Assembly (NCBI RefSeq): GCF_004362805.1
Contig: NZ_SNYF01000009.1
Span: 172,622-236,621 of the forward strand
Reading direction: 5' to 3'
From: Algoriphagus boseongensis
GTDB taxonomy: Bacteria; Bacteroidota; Bacteroidia; Cytophagales; Cyclobacteriaceae
Length of the DNA stretch: 64,000 bases
In this document: positions 1 through 8,177 of the stretch, in pieces
Numbering within the stretch: the stretch's first letter is position 1
How the letters are laid out: each line of letters opens with the position of its first letter
Notes under the pieces: generated by a model
Told to the model about the DNA's origin: nothing
Seen by the model: only the letters and a program-made list of their open reading frames with translations
The model's database searches: none
Program-made: the position numbers and the translations under genes

Positions 1-264
1 CGCAATTTTTATGTCTTGGCGACGCTATTCTTTCTTTTTTGGATGATTTTTATCGATTCCAACAACCTGGTCAATCAAATCCGTTTAAGTAAGAAGCTCT
101 GGGATTTGGAGGACCAAAAAGAATTCTACCAAGAGCGGAAAGTTCAGATCAAGGCCGAAAGGGAGGAATTGATGAGCAATCCAGAACTTCTCGAGAAGTT
201 TGCCAGAGAACGATATTTCATGAAAAAACAAACTGAAGATTTATATGTCATTGTCGAAAAATAA
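1..264 (+). CDS. FtsB/DivIC-family septum formation initiator, 5'-truncated by the window edge
   Basis: The reading frame is open from base 1, so the start codon lies before the window. The visible 87 residues hold one hydrophobic membrane segment (FYVLATLFFLFWMIF) followed by a charged, heptad-like stretch of about 40 residues, then the FARERYFMKK region. This small membrane segment plus coiled coil plus ERY motif is the pattern of FtsB/DivIC proteins, which help recruit and activate the divisome at midcell with one N-terminal membrane anchor. The TTG at 16 could be read as a start but would cut the membrane helix short, so a truncated gene is preferred. Its last 20 bases overlap the next gene. 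Confidence 0.8.
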   Translation, partial: RNFYVLATLFFLFWMIFIDSNNLVNQIRLSKKLWDLEDQKEFYQERKVQIKAEREELMSNPELLEKFARERYFMKKQTEDLYVIVEK

Positions 265-793
265 ATTTCTCCTGCTTTTTTTCTTTGCCTTTACCCTTTT
301 TCAAACTTCTTCCTTCGCCCAACGCGAAATTTACGGGGATTCGACTTCCTTCAGGGATAGATTGTTTTTTGGAGGGAATTTGGGACTTCAATTCGGTACG
401 GTGACTTTCATTGACGTTTCTCCTTTGGTGGGAGTGATGATTACCCCAAGACTTTCAGGTGGAGCTGGCTTGACCTACCAATATTACGACGACAATAGAT
501 TCCAGGGAGCCAATGGCTCATCTTACGGTGGAAGGGTTTTTGGCAGGTACAATGTGCTGCCCAATATCTTCACTCATGTAGAATACGAAAACATCAACTG
601 GAATGCCTACAATCTGGTAGCTGAGGACTTCCGTAGAACTTGGACAGATGCCTTATTTGTAGGTGGAGGCTATTTCGCACCTTTTGGCAGACGGGGAGGA
701 GCGAATTTTACTTTTTTGTATAATGTCTTGTATGACCGTCAAACCTCCTACTACGCTGAACCTTATGTGATCAGAGTGGGTTTTGTTCTATAG
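245..793 (+). CDS. exported small outer-membrane beta-barrel-like protein of unknown function
   Basis: This 182-residue protein starts with a clear signal peptide (basic MSLSKNK, a leucine/phenylalanine-rich core, cleavage near SSFAQ). The mature part is rich in aromatic and glycine residues with alternating polarity (GGNLGLQFG, GGAGLTYQYYDD, YVIRVGFVL) and ends in a hydrophobic beta-strand, as outer-membrane beta-barrel proteins do. No specific family is recognised. The ATG at 245 lies inside the upstream ftsB-like gene (20-base overlap), which suggests translational coupling, although a transcript of its own cannot be excluded. It could also be a periplasmic beta protein. Confidence 0.7.
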   Translation: MSLSKNKFLLLFFFAFTLFQTSSFAQREIYGDSTSFRDRLFFGGNLGLQFGTVTFIDVSPLVGVMITPRLSGGAGLTYQYYDDNRFQGANGSSYGGRVFGRYNVLPNIFTHVEYENINWNAYNLVAEDFRRTWTDALFVGGGYFAPFGRRGGANFTFLYNVLYDRQTSYYAEPYVIRVGFVL

Positions 794-811
794 TTGCGCT
801 AGACAAAATCC

Positions 812-1657
812 ATGAAATCTCTGATTCAAAAAATCCACCACGCACATCAGGAGTGCTCTGATTGCCCGTCTCCTAAGGTAATCCAACAGTTTTTTGAGGA
901 ATTACTAGGCTTACTTTTCCCGGAATATGCGGTGCAAAAAGTAAAGTCAGAAGAGGAGGTTTCGGCAAGGTTAATCCTTTTGAAAGAAACCCTAACCGCC
1001 ATTTTGCTTCGAAATAAGCATTTGCATGCTGGTGATGGAAAGGAGTTAGCCGCTGACTTTTTTCACAAACTGGAAAAGGTTTTTGATTGGGTGCATCAGG
1101 ATGTGGATGCCATGTATGCTGGTGATCCGGCTGCCAAATCCAAAACAGAAATCCTTCGAAGCTATCCGGGTTTCTATGCTATTGCAGCCTATAGAATTGC
1201 CCATGAACTCCATCAGTTGGGAATCAAGTTAATTCCAAGGATGATCACCGAGATCGCTCACAGCAAAACAGGAATCGATATTCACCCGGGGGCTAAAATC
1301 GGTCAATTCTTCTGTATCGACCACGGAACAGGAGTGGTAATCGGGGAGACCACCGTTATCGGAAATCATGTGAAAATTTACCAAGGTGTTACCCTTGGAG
1401 CTTTGAGCGTGGACAAAGCCGATGCAGATCTGAAGCGGCATCCGACTATTGAGGATCATGTGGTGATTTATGCGGGAGCTACCATTTTGGGTGGAAATAC
1501 CCGGATCGGCGCTAATTCTGTAATCGGCGGAAATGTCTGGTTGACCAAATCTGTTCCTGCCAATTCCAAAGTCTATTACCAAACCCAAATCCATCATGAG
1601 GATGGCTTGGTGACGGACCGATATGTCTTTAAAAATGATTTCGATGCGACTCTTTGA
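812..1657 (+). CDS. cysE: serine O-acetyltransferase
   Basis: It transfers acetyl from acetyl-CoA to L-serine, giving O-acetylserine, the substrate of the cysteine synthase encoded next. The 281-residue protein has a helical N-terminal half (about 1-140) and a left-handed beta-helix of hexapeptide repeats (about 150-255). Asp156 in GIDIHPGAKIG and His171 in IDHGTG have the same 15-residue spacing as the catalytic Asp/His pair of E. coli CysE (Asp143/His158). The DADLKRHPTIED loop and GGNVWLTKSVP end are also family features. The downstream gene overlaps its 3' end, so the two enzymes are probably translated together and may form a cysteine synthase complex. Confidence 0.93.
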   Translation: MKSLIQKIHHAHQECSDCPSPKVIQQFFEELLGLLFPEYAVQKVKSEEEVSARLILLKETLTAILLRNKHLHAGDGKELAADFFHKLEKVFDWVHQDVDAMYAGDPAAKSKTEILRSYPGFYAIAAYRIAHELHQLGIKLIPRMITEIAHSKTGIDIHPGAKIGQFFCIDHGTGVVIGETTVIGNHVKIYQGVTLGALSVDKADADLKRHPTIEDHVVIYAGATILGGNTRIGANSVIGGNVWLTKSVPANSKVYYQTQIHHEDGLVTDRYVFKNDFDATL

Positions 1658-2522
1658 ACTAATCGGCAATACTCCATTGATTGAGTTGGAGCATATTCCT
1701 ACCAATCCTAAAGTCAAAATCCTCTGCAAACTGGAGGGCCAAAATCCCGGAGGAAGTGTCAAGGATAGGGCTGCTTACAATATGCTTAGATCTGCCTTGG
1801 ACCGGGGAGAAATCAAAAAAGGGGACAAACTGGTAGAAGCAACCAGCGGAAATACAGGTATTGCTTTAGCCATGGTTGCCAAAGTTCTGGGCTTGGATAT
1901 GACCCTGATCATGCCGGATAACTCTACCAAGGAGCGGGTACTTTCCATGGAAGCTTATGGAGCGAGAGTGATTTTGACTCCTGCTGCCAAGACTATAGAG
2001 TATTCCCGAACCCTGGCTGAAGAGATGAATGCCAAGGAAGGGTATTTTATGCTCAATCAATTTGCCAATCCGGATAATTACTGGGCACATTACAAGACTA
2101 CTGGCCCGGAAATCTGGAGAGATACCCAAGGCAAAGTCACCCATTTTGTTTCGGCTATGGGAACTACCGGAACCATCATGGGCGTCTCCAGATATTTAAA
2201 AGAAAAAAATCCCGCCATTCAAATCGTAGGAACTCAACCTACAGACGGTTCCAGTATTCCTGGAATCAGACGCTGGTCTCCGGAGTTTTTGCCGGCAATT
2301 TTTGAAAAAGATCGTGTGGATAGGGTGATTGATGTCAGCCAGGATCAAGCCACCCAAATGACCCGACGCATGGCGAAGGAGGAAGGAATCCTCGCCGGAA
2401 TGAGTAGCGGAGGAGCGCTACATGCAGCAATTGAATTGTCCAAGGAATTGGAAGAAGGATTGATCGTCTGCATCACCTGCGATCGTGGGGATCGATACCT
2501 CAGCTCGGATTTGTTTGGGTAA
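1644..2522 (+). CDS. cysM: O-acetylserine sulfhydrylase, CysM type (cysteine synthase B)
   Basis: This PLP enzyme makes cysteine from O-acetylserine and sulfide (CysM types can also use thiosulfate). From the chosen start it is 292 residues. It shows IGNTPLIEL, the PLP lysine in GGSVKDRA (Lys40), the phosphate-binding TSGNTGIALA, and the MSSGGALHAA motif near the C-terminus. In-frame ATGs at 1623, 1635 and 1644 are possible; 1644 gives the usual CysM N-terminus, with the lysine at about residue 40. The gene overlaps the end of cysE by 14 bases, so the pair is an operon. A perfect palindrome follows the stop codon. Confidence 0.92.
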   Translation: MRLFELIGNTPLIELEHIPTNPKVKILCKLEGQNPGGSVKDRAAYNMLRSALDRGEIKKGDKLVEATSGNTGIALAMVAKVLGLDMTLIMPDNSTKERVLSMEAYGARVILTPAAKTIEYSRTLAEEMNAKEGYFMLNQFANPDNYWAHYKTTGPEIWRDTQGKVTHFVSAMGTTGTIMGVSRYLKEKNPAIQIVGTQPTDGSSIPGIRRWSPEFLPAIFEKDRVDRVIDVSQDQATQMTRRMAKEEGILAGMSSGGALHAAIELSKELEEGLIVCITCDRGDRYLSSDLFG

Positions 2523-2527
2523 AATTT

Positions 2528-2553
2528 AGCCCATGATTTAAATCATGGGCTAT
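2528..2553. repeat. 26-bp perfect palindrome (REP-like element or bidirectional terminator)
   Basis: Positions 2528-2540 (TAGCCCATGATTT) are the exact reverse complement of 2541-2553, so the transcript can fold into a 13-bp stem with almost no loop. It sits between the convergent ends of cysM (stop at 2522) and the TIM-barrel gene (stop at 2574). The T-rich sequence on the plus side (2570s) is about 17 bases away, which is loose for an intrinsic terminator. The GCCC-ATGATT-AATCAT-GGGC design resembles the short intergenic palindromes (REP/RAYT-type) spread through some Bacteroidota genomes. That family link is inference. Confidence 0.55.
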
Positions 2554-2573
2554 GAATTTTGTGATCTCTTTTT

Positions 2574-3485
2574 TCAAAAAAACCTTTTCATTTTCTCCAA
2601 TCCCTCTTTGACGACTACTGCGGCATCCATGGCATAGTAGGTGGGGTTAAAGAGTTCCAGGGAAAGGATGATTTGCCCTCCTTTTGATTTTAGTGTATTG
2701 GCGAGTTCCTGCATAGGGGCGGCTCCGTCTCCAGGCATCACGCGATCCTTGTCCTGCTGCTCCAGTCGGGGAATAGACGCCGGGACATCGTTCATGTGGA
2801 AGATATCAATGCTATGCCCGTCCAGCATTTTCATGCCTTCAAAGCCTGATCCTCCCCGAAAGAGGTGATAGACATCAGCCAAGATCTTGGCATCCTTGTC
2901 ATCAGCCACGGCAGCGACCATCATCGCCTGACCCAAGTGATAAAAGGAAGGGAAAGCTCCCCAGAATTCCAGTTGGGGCATCACCCCGGTTTTTCTTCCC
3001 AAGTCCAAAAGCCGTTTGTATTTCTCTCCTGCCTGCATCAGATCCAGAGGAGCCTCGGTTCCTATGGCCGGAGCAGCCACTCTAGGGCAGCCCAGATCGG
3101 CCAAAACCCCCATTTCCTTTTCCATTTGGGCGAAGCCTGTCTTGCTTTTTTCTGCATCCTGAGCCATCCAGGTAGGGAATCCTATGCAATCGAAAAACTC
3201 CAATCCGGCATCGGAAGCCAGCTTTTTAAGGGAAGCCAAGCTTTTTCCAGAATCCAAATAGCCTTGGATCTCCATCATCCAGGGTTCGAATCCATCGTAT
3301 CCAGCCCGTGCCGCCAATTCAATGATTTCCGGAAGACTGAGCTTTTGCCCTCGGATGGTGGAGGTATTCAGAGAAAACTTGAATTGGGTTTCTTCTTTTT
3401 GCTCAGTCTTTGCGAAGCTGGGAGTGGCTAGGGTAGCTAGAGGAGCTAGGGCCAGGGATTTTAATAGGTTTCTTCTTGAGGTCAT
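2574..3485 (-). CDS. Tat-exported TIM-barrel sugar isomerase/epimerase-like protein (AP endonuclease 2 family)
   Basis: The 303-residue protein begins with a twin-arginine type signal (TSRRNLLKS, then an alanine-rich core ending TPSFAK), so it is probably exported folded to the periplasm. The rest fits the xylose-isomerase-like TIM barrel (sugar phosphate isomerase/epimerase): SLPEIIELAARAGYDGFEPW at the start of the barrel, and likely metal-binding positions in LEFWG, LADVYHLF, IFHMNDV and LSLELFN. Such proteins are often partners of Gfo/Idh/MocA and DUF1080 proteins in sugar metabolism, but here it stands alone. The substrate cannot be read from the sequence. It is convergent with cysM and divergent from the next gene. 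Confidence 0.82.
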   Translation of the reverse strand: MTSRRNLLKSLALAPLATLATPSFAKTEQKEETQFKFSLNTSTIRGQKLSLPEIIELAARAGYDGFEPWMMEIQGYLDSGKSLASLKKLASDAGLEFFDCIGFPTWMAQDAEKSKTGFAQMEKEMGVLADLGCPRVAAPAIGTEAPLDLMQAGEKYKRLLDLGRKTGVMPQLEFWGAFPSFYHLGQAMMVAAVADDKDAKILADVYHLFRGGSGFEGMKMLDGHSIDIFHMNDVPASIPRLEQQDKDRVMPGDGAAPMQELANTLKSKGGQIILSLELFNPTYYAMDAAVVVKEGLEKMKRFF

Positions 3486-3583
3486 AGGGATTCAGGATTT
3501 TGTCCATTTAAAGCAAACCAATGCCGTTTATCTATATTCTGAAAATAAGCTGATTTTTGTAGAAAACCCTCGTATTTTTCAGA

Positions 3584-4285
3584 ATGCGAAAAATACTCTT
3601 TTTCATTTTTCTCCTTGGACCTTTTTCTAATAATGGTTTGAAAGCTCAGGTGGCTGGTCAGAACCTCGCATTTCTTCCGGAATATCAGGAGCAGCTTCCC
3701 TATTTTCAGGAGTTGATCACCGGAGGGCAGTATCAGGAACCCTCCCGATTGATTCAGGGGGATCCCTATTACTTTTCCCGGCAATTCGAAAAAGGGACCT
3801 TGATCATCAATGGGGTCACTTATCCTCAGGTTCCTTTGCTCTATGACAGCTATAGAGATCAGGTGGTGACATTCCATCCGGTTTTTAATCAGAAAATCCT
3901 GATCAAGCCTGAGAAGATCGACGGCTTCCAATTGGCCAATGGGGAAAGGTTTCGACATTTTTCAGGGAATGGAGATTACCTGAAAAATGGAAATGGTATC
4001 TATAAAGTCTTGGGTGAGGGGGATTATTTGGCGGTAGCCAAGCAATTCAAGACGACTAAGGCTGTGCGGGAAATGTCGAAATACGACGAAATATATTTAG
4101 CCAAGTCAGATTATTTTTTGGTGAAGGATGGAGTCTTTCTTCAAATTCAGAAAGGAAATCAGGCTTTTGAAATTTTAGGTTTGGAAAAGAAATTCATCAA
4201 AAAGGAGCTGAGGGCCCGAAATCTGGTTTTTAAGCAAAACCCCGAGGAGTATTTGAAATTTTTAGTCCAGGTGAATTCCAAGTAA
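3584..4285 (+). CDS. exported protein of unknown function, first gene of the TonB-receptor operon
   Basis: This 233-residue protein has a signal peptide (MRKILFFIFLLGPF, cleavage near LKAQ). The mature part is about 210 residues, rich in tyrosine and phenylalanine, with features such as GDPYYFSRQFEKG, LIINGVTYPQVPLLYD and GNGIYKVLGEGDYLAV. No family is recognised; a compact beta-rich periplasmic or surface protein is likely. The stop codon (4283-4285) lies one base from the ATG of the TonB-dependent receptor at 4287, so the genes are surely co-transcribed. It may serve the same uptake or envelope system. Confidence 0.75.
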   Translation: MRKILFFIFLLGPFSNNGLKAQVAGQNLAFLPEYQEQLPYFQELITGGQYQEPSRLIQGDPYYFSRQFEKGTLIINGVTYPQVPLLYDSYRDQVVTFHPVFNQKILIKPEKIDGFQLANGERFRHFSGNGDYLKNGNGIYKVLGEGDYLAVAKQFKTTKAVREMSKYDEIYLAKSDYFLVKDGVFLQIQKGNQAFEILGLEKKFIKKELRARNLVFKQNPEEYLKFLVQVNSK

Positions 4286-4286
4286 T

Positions 4287-7004
4287 ATGAAGAAAAGTCT
4301 CCTGGCAGTACTGAGTTTTATCCTTCTTTCGGTTCAAGTAGCTTTGGCTCAGGAAGCGGATCGGATTACCGGGTTTTTCCCGGGAACAAGCTTTACCCGA
4401 TTTGCGGAATTGGTCGAGCAGCAAACTTCCTATACTTTTTATTTCAAGGAAGCGGATGTAAAAGACCTGACCGTAAACCTTCAGGCCAATCAGGACAAGT
4501 TGGAAGATGTACTGGCCGTAATTTTCGAAAAATCGGATTTCAAATTCACCATTTCCCGGTCCAAGGAGGTCTTTATTTCCAGAGGAGAAAAGCTACAAAT
4601 AGAATTCCCAACAGATTACTTCTTGAGGAATACAGCAGGAGGAGGCTCAGTCCTTCAGGATGAATTTGTTCGAAACAGAAGGTACACCTTAGGAACTCCA
4701 GGTCCAGGGACTGAGGCGAAGATTGCAGGCTTTATTACCAGTTTGGAAAACCAAAAGCCCATAGAAGGGGCGATAGTCTACGAGAAGGAAAGTCAAAGAC
4801 AGACCATCACGAATCGGGAGGGGAGATACGAACTTATCCTTCCCAAGGGAAATCAAACGCTCTTGATTCAGAATATCGGTGGCTATACCGAACAAAGACT
4901 TTTGGATATTCAGGGCGATGCCACTTTGGATATTACGATTGGAGAAGGAGTTTTCTCCCTGAGTGAAGTGGTGGTAAGATCCGGAGCGCTTTCCAATGTC
5001 AGCAGACCCGAAATGGGCGTTCAGTCCCTTAGTGTGCAGCAGATGAAAAAGCTCCCAACTGTGATGGGAGAGGTGGATATTATCCGGGGGATTCTCACTA
5101 TGCCCGGAGTAAATACCGCGGGTGAGGCCAGTGTAGGCTTTAATGTTCGTGGAGGGGCGGCGGACCAGAACTTGATCCTTTTGGGACAAAATACCCTGTT
5201 TAATCCTTCACACCTTTTTGGGTTCTTTTCTGCGGTCAATTCCGATATGGTGCAAGGGGTAGATTTGTACAAAGCCGGAATACCTGCCAGCTATGGGGGA
5301 AGACTTTCCTCAGTTCTACAGGTGACTCCCAAAGAGGGCAAGAAAGATAAAATCGGGGGATCGGGAGGAATCGGGCCTATGACCAGCCGCTTAAGTTTGG
5401 AAGGACCGATAGGGAAAAACACCAGTTTTGTGGTGGGAAGTCGATTGACGTATTCGGATTGGTTGTTGGATTATATTGAGGAAAGAGCGGATTTAGGAGC
5501 ATCTCGGGCATTTTTTGGAGATTTCAATGCCAACCTCAGCACGCAATTAGGAGAAAAAGACAAGCTTTTTGTCTCAGGGTATTATAGCAAGGATAGATTT
5601 CAGTTTGATCCGGATACGGTTTACAGCTATTCCAACTTGAATTATGCGCTGACTTGGACGCACTATTTCAATGATCAGTTGGAGTTGGACTTATCCGTAG
5701 GCAGGGATGAGTATGAATTTGACGTACAGGGAGAAGATAATCCTCTAAATTCTTACCTCTACGGGTTCTCCGTGAAGCAGAGTTTTGTGAAGGCGGTTTT
5801 CCGTCATGAAAAAGGAGATCGGCATATCCTGACCTATGGGGTTCATGGAATTGCCTATGGATTGAATCCAGGAAAAATTGACCCCTTTGGACCAGAGAGT
5901 ATTGTGATTCCTGATGAGGTGTCTCCGGAGAAAGGTTTGGAAGCCTCTCTATTTATCGGAGATGAGTTTGAAGTCAATGAGCAATTGACCTTGAGTGGGG
6001 GAGTTCGCCTGAATTGGTTTGGGAATTTTGGGCCACAGACTTTGCCGGAATATGCAGCAGGAGAGCCCTTTTTCCCGGAAAATATTGTAGGGGAGAATTC
6101 TTACACTTCCGGGGAGTTGATCAAAAGTTACCTGGGCCCAGAACTGAGATTCTCTGGAAGATATGCCTTGAATAATTGGTCTTCGGTAAAGGCTGGAGTC
6201 AATACCATGAGGCAGAATATTCACTTATTGAGTAATTCCTCGGTGATTACGCCTACGGATACCTGGAAATTGAGTGATGCCTTTATTAAACCACAGACAG
6301 GAATTCAATATGCGCTGGGATACTTCCGAAACATGCAAAACAATGCCATTGAGTTTTCCGCGGAGGTGTATTACCGAACCATGAATAATATTCTCGATTA
6401 TAGATCTGGAGCTACTTTGATTCTCAATGACCGCATCGAGCAGGATGTTTTGGTGACCAAAGGGAAAGCCTATGGATTGGAACTTTACCTGAAAAAAGTA
6501 ACCGGTAAGCTCAATGGATCCTTGGCCTATACCTATAGCAGATCTTTGATGCAGACCGATCCATCGGAGCAAAAAGAACAAATCAACCGCTCGGAATGGT
6601 ACCCCAGTAATTTCGACCAGCCGCATAATGTAAACTTGGTGCTCAATTACGAATTAAGTCGCCGGGTTAATGCCACTTTGGCTGGGAAATATAGTACAGG
6701 TAGGCCGGTGACTTTGCCTGTGGCGAAATTCGAATATGGAGGTTCAGAGCGTGTTTATTTTGCAGACAGAAACTCATTCCGAATTCCAGATTACTTCCGT
6801 TTGGATTTCTCGGTCAATCTGGAGGGAAATCATAAGGTCAATAAGCCGGCACATGGTTCCTGGTCCTTTGGAGTCTACAATATTCTAGGTAGAGACAATG
6901 CCTATTCTGTGTATTACATTCCTGAAGGTGGAAAATTACAGGGGTATCAGCTATCCATTTTTGCTGAGCCCATTCCTTTTATTAGCTATAATTTTAGATT
7001 CTGA
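4287..7004 (+). CDS. TonB-dependent receptor with STN and carboxypeptidase-regulatory-like N-terminal domains
   Basis: This 905-residue outer-membrane receptor would take up a large ligand using TonB energy. Order of parts: signal peptide (1-21, ends LALAQ); an STN (secretin/TonB N-terminal) domain at about 30-100 (FAELVEQQTSYTFYFKE...LEDVLAVIF); a CarboxypepD_reg-like beta-sandwich at about 145-225 (AGFITSLENQKPIEGAIVYE); a plug at about 245-345 (MPGVNTAGEASVGFNVRGG, DQNLILLGQNTLFNPSHLFG); and a beta-barrel to the terminal phenylalanine (YNFRF). The STN domain is usual in receptors that signal to a FecR/sigma pair, but no such pair is present here. A one-base overlap joins it to the DUF4249 gene. 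Confidence 0.92.
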   Translation: MKKSLLAVLSFILLSVQVALAQEADRITGFFPGTSFTRFAELVEQQTSYTFYFKEADVKDLTVNLQANQDKLEDVLAVIFEKSDFKFTISRSKEVFISRGEKLQIEFPTDYFLRNTAGGGSVLQDEFVRNRRYTLGTPGPGTEAKIAGFITSLENQKPIEGAIVYEKESQRQTITNREGRYELILPKGNQTLLIQNIGGYTEQRLLDIQGDATLDITIGEGVFSLSEVVVRSGALSNVSRPEMGVQSLSVQQMKKLPTVMGEVDIIRGILTMPGVNTAGEASVGFNVRGGAADQNLILLGQNTLFNPSHLFGFFSAVNSDMVQGVDLYKAGIPASYGGRLSSVLQVTPKEGKKDKIGGSGGIGPMTSRLSLEGPIGKNTSFVVGSRLTYSDWLLDYIEERADLGASRAFFGDFNANLSTQLGEKDKLFVSGYYSKDRFQFDPDTVYSYSNLNYALTWTHYFNDQLELDLSVGRDEYEFDVQGEDNPLNSYLYGFSVKQSFVKAVFRHEKGDRHILTYGVHGIAYGLNPGKIDPFGPESIVIPDEVSPEKGLEASLFIGDEFEVNEQLTLSGGVRLNWFGNFGPQTLPEYAAGEPFFPENIVGENSYTSGELIKSYLGPELRFSGRYALNNWSSVKAGVNTMRQNIHLLSNSSVITPTDTWKLSDAFIKPQTGIQYALGYFRNMQNNAIEFSAEVYYRTMNNILDYRSGATLILNDRIEQDVLVTKGKAYGLELYLKKVTGKLNGSLAYTYSRSLMQTDPSEQKEQINRSEWYPSNFDQPHNVNLVLNYELSRRVNATLAGKYSTGRPVTLPVAKFEYGGSERVYFADRNSFRIPDYFRLDFSVNLEGNHKVNKPAHGSWSFGVYNILGRDNAYSVYYIPEGGKLQGYQLSIFAEPIPFISYNFRF

Positions 7005-8152
7005 TGAAGCAGGTATTGAAAATCGTTTTTGTGGTTTTGATAGCTCTTCAGGCTTGCAGAACACCCTTTGATCCCGAAATTCCTTCCAAAGAAATCAGTT
7101 TTCTGGTGGTGGAGGGATATTTGGATACCGAGGGAAAACGGAGTGAATTGAAATTGAGCAGAACAGTTCCTTTGGATTCTTCAACGTCCTTTTCTCCTGA
7201 AAAAAATGCCTCCGTCATACTTTCTTCACAGTCCGGACAGCAATTCCAGCTTCAGGAAGAGGAGCCGGGGATTTATGTTTTTGAAAGGAATGTACCGGAG
7301 CAGGATGTGTATAATTTGGAAATATTTCTTGCCAACGGGGAAAGATTCAAGTCCAAGCCATTAAAACCTATTTTGACACCTCCGATTATTGATGCTGGTT
7401 TTCAAAAGGATGAAGAAGGAGTGGAGGTTTTTGTGACCACAAAAGGTGATGAAAATGCAGATGATTTCCTTTGGACATTTGAAGAATCCTGGATTTACAG
7501 GCCGAGAATTCGGACAGCCTATATCTATGATTCCAAGATTGGAACGGTGAGAGACAGAACAGCAGAGGAGGATATTTCTCTGTGCTTTAAAAATGAGAGC
7601 AGTCCGGATATCTTGCTGGAGACCAGTTCAAGATTTCAAGATCAGGTAGTGTTCAAGCAAACCATCACCGAAATCCCAACTGGGGATGAACGCATCATGG
7701 AGCGATATAGCATTTTGATTTCTCAAAAGGCGATTGCTCAGGAAGATGTGGCTTTTTGGGAGATTTTGAAGAAAAACACAGAAGATATCGGCTCGATATT
7801 CAGTCCACTTCCTTCCCTGATAGGGGGGAATATATCCAGCGTGGATAATCCGAATTCTCCAGTGATTGGTCAGGTGAGTATGGGGGTAGTTCAGGAAAAA
7901 AGAATCTATATAAACCGGGTAGATGTCTCTCCATGGAATTATTTAGATCCGCAATTCAATGATTGTATTATAAGTCTGGAGCCTGTATTTACTCAGTTTT
8001 ATGCTTCAACTTTTGGAAGCGGATTTGTACTTCCTACCATACCCTTGATGGCCGGTACGACGATAGTTGGCTACTATGTCACCGATAAAAGATGCGCGGA
8101 TTGTACCCTGTATGCCTCACCTGTTAAACCAGAATTTTGGGAAGATGAATAA
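7004..8152 (+). CDS. DUF4249-family lipoprotein, partner of the TonB-dependent receptor
   Basis: The 382-residue protein has a lipoprotein signal (VLIALQAC, Cys at about 18) and the DUF4249 pattern: PFDPEIPSKEISFLVVEGYLDTE at the start of the mature part, LSRTVPLD, a predicted beta-sandwich, and a C-terminal FVLPTIPLMAGTTIVGYYVTDKRCADC. DUF4249 genes are typically found directly after this kind of TonB receptor in Bacteroidota; their role is unknown, possibly a surface-exposed ligand-binding lid. Its ATG overlaps the receptor stop (TGATG), a sign of coupled translation. Paired cysteines near the C-terminus (RCADC) may form a disulfide. Confidence 0.87.
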   Translation: MKQVLKIVFVVLIALQACRTPFDPEIPSKEISFLVVEGYLDTEGKRSELKLSRTVPLDSSTSFSPEKNASVILSSQSGQQFQLQEEEPGIYVFERNVPEQDVYNLEIFLANGERFKSKPLKPILTPPIIDAGFQKDEEGVEVFVTTKGDENADDFLWTFEESWIYRPRIRTAYIYDSKIGTVRDRTAEEDISLCFKNESSPDILLETSSRFQDQVVFKQTITEIPTGDERIMERYSILISQKAIAQEDVAFWEILKKNTEDIGSIFSPLPSLIGGNISSVDNPNSPVIGQVSMGVVQEKRIYINRVDVSPWNYLDPQFNDCIISLEPVFTQFYASTFGSGFVLPTIPLMAGTTIVGYYVTDKRCADCTLYASPVKPEFWEDE

Positions 8153-8177
8153 GTACAGCGATTTTAATTTTCTATCC

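Noticed and set aside
1229..1762. 177-codon minus-strand frame across cysE and cysM
   Set aside because: It covers two well-supported genes on the other strand and shows no family features.
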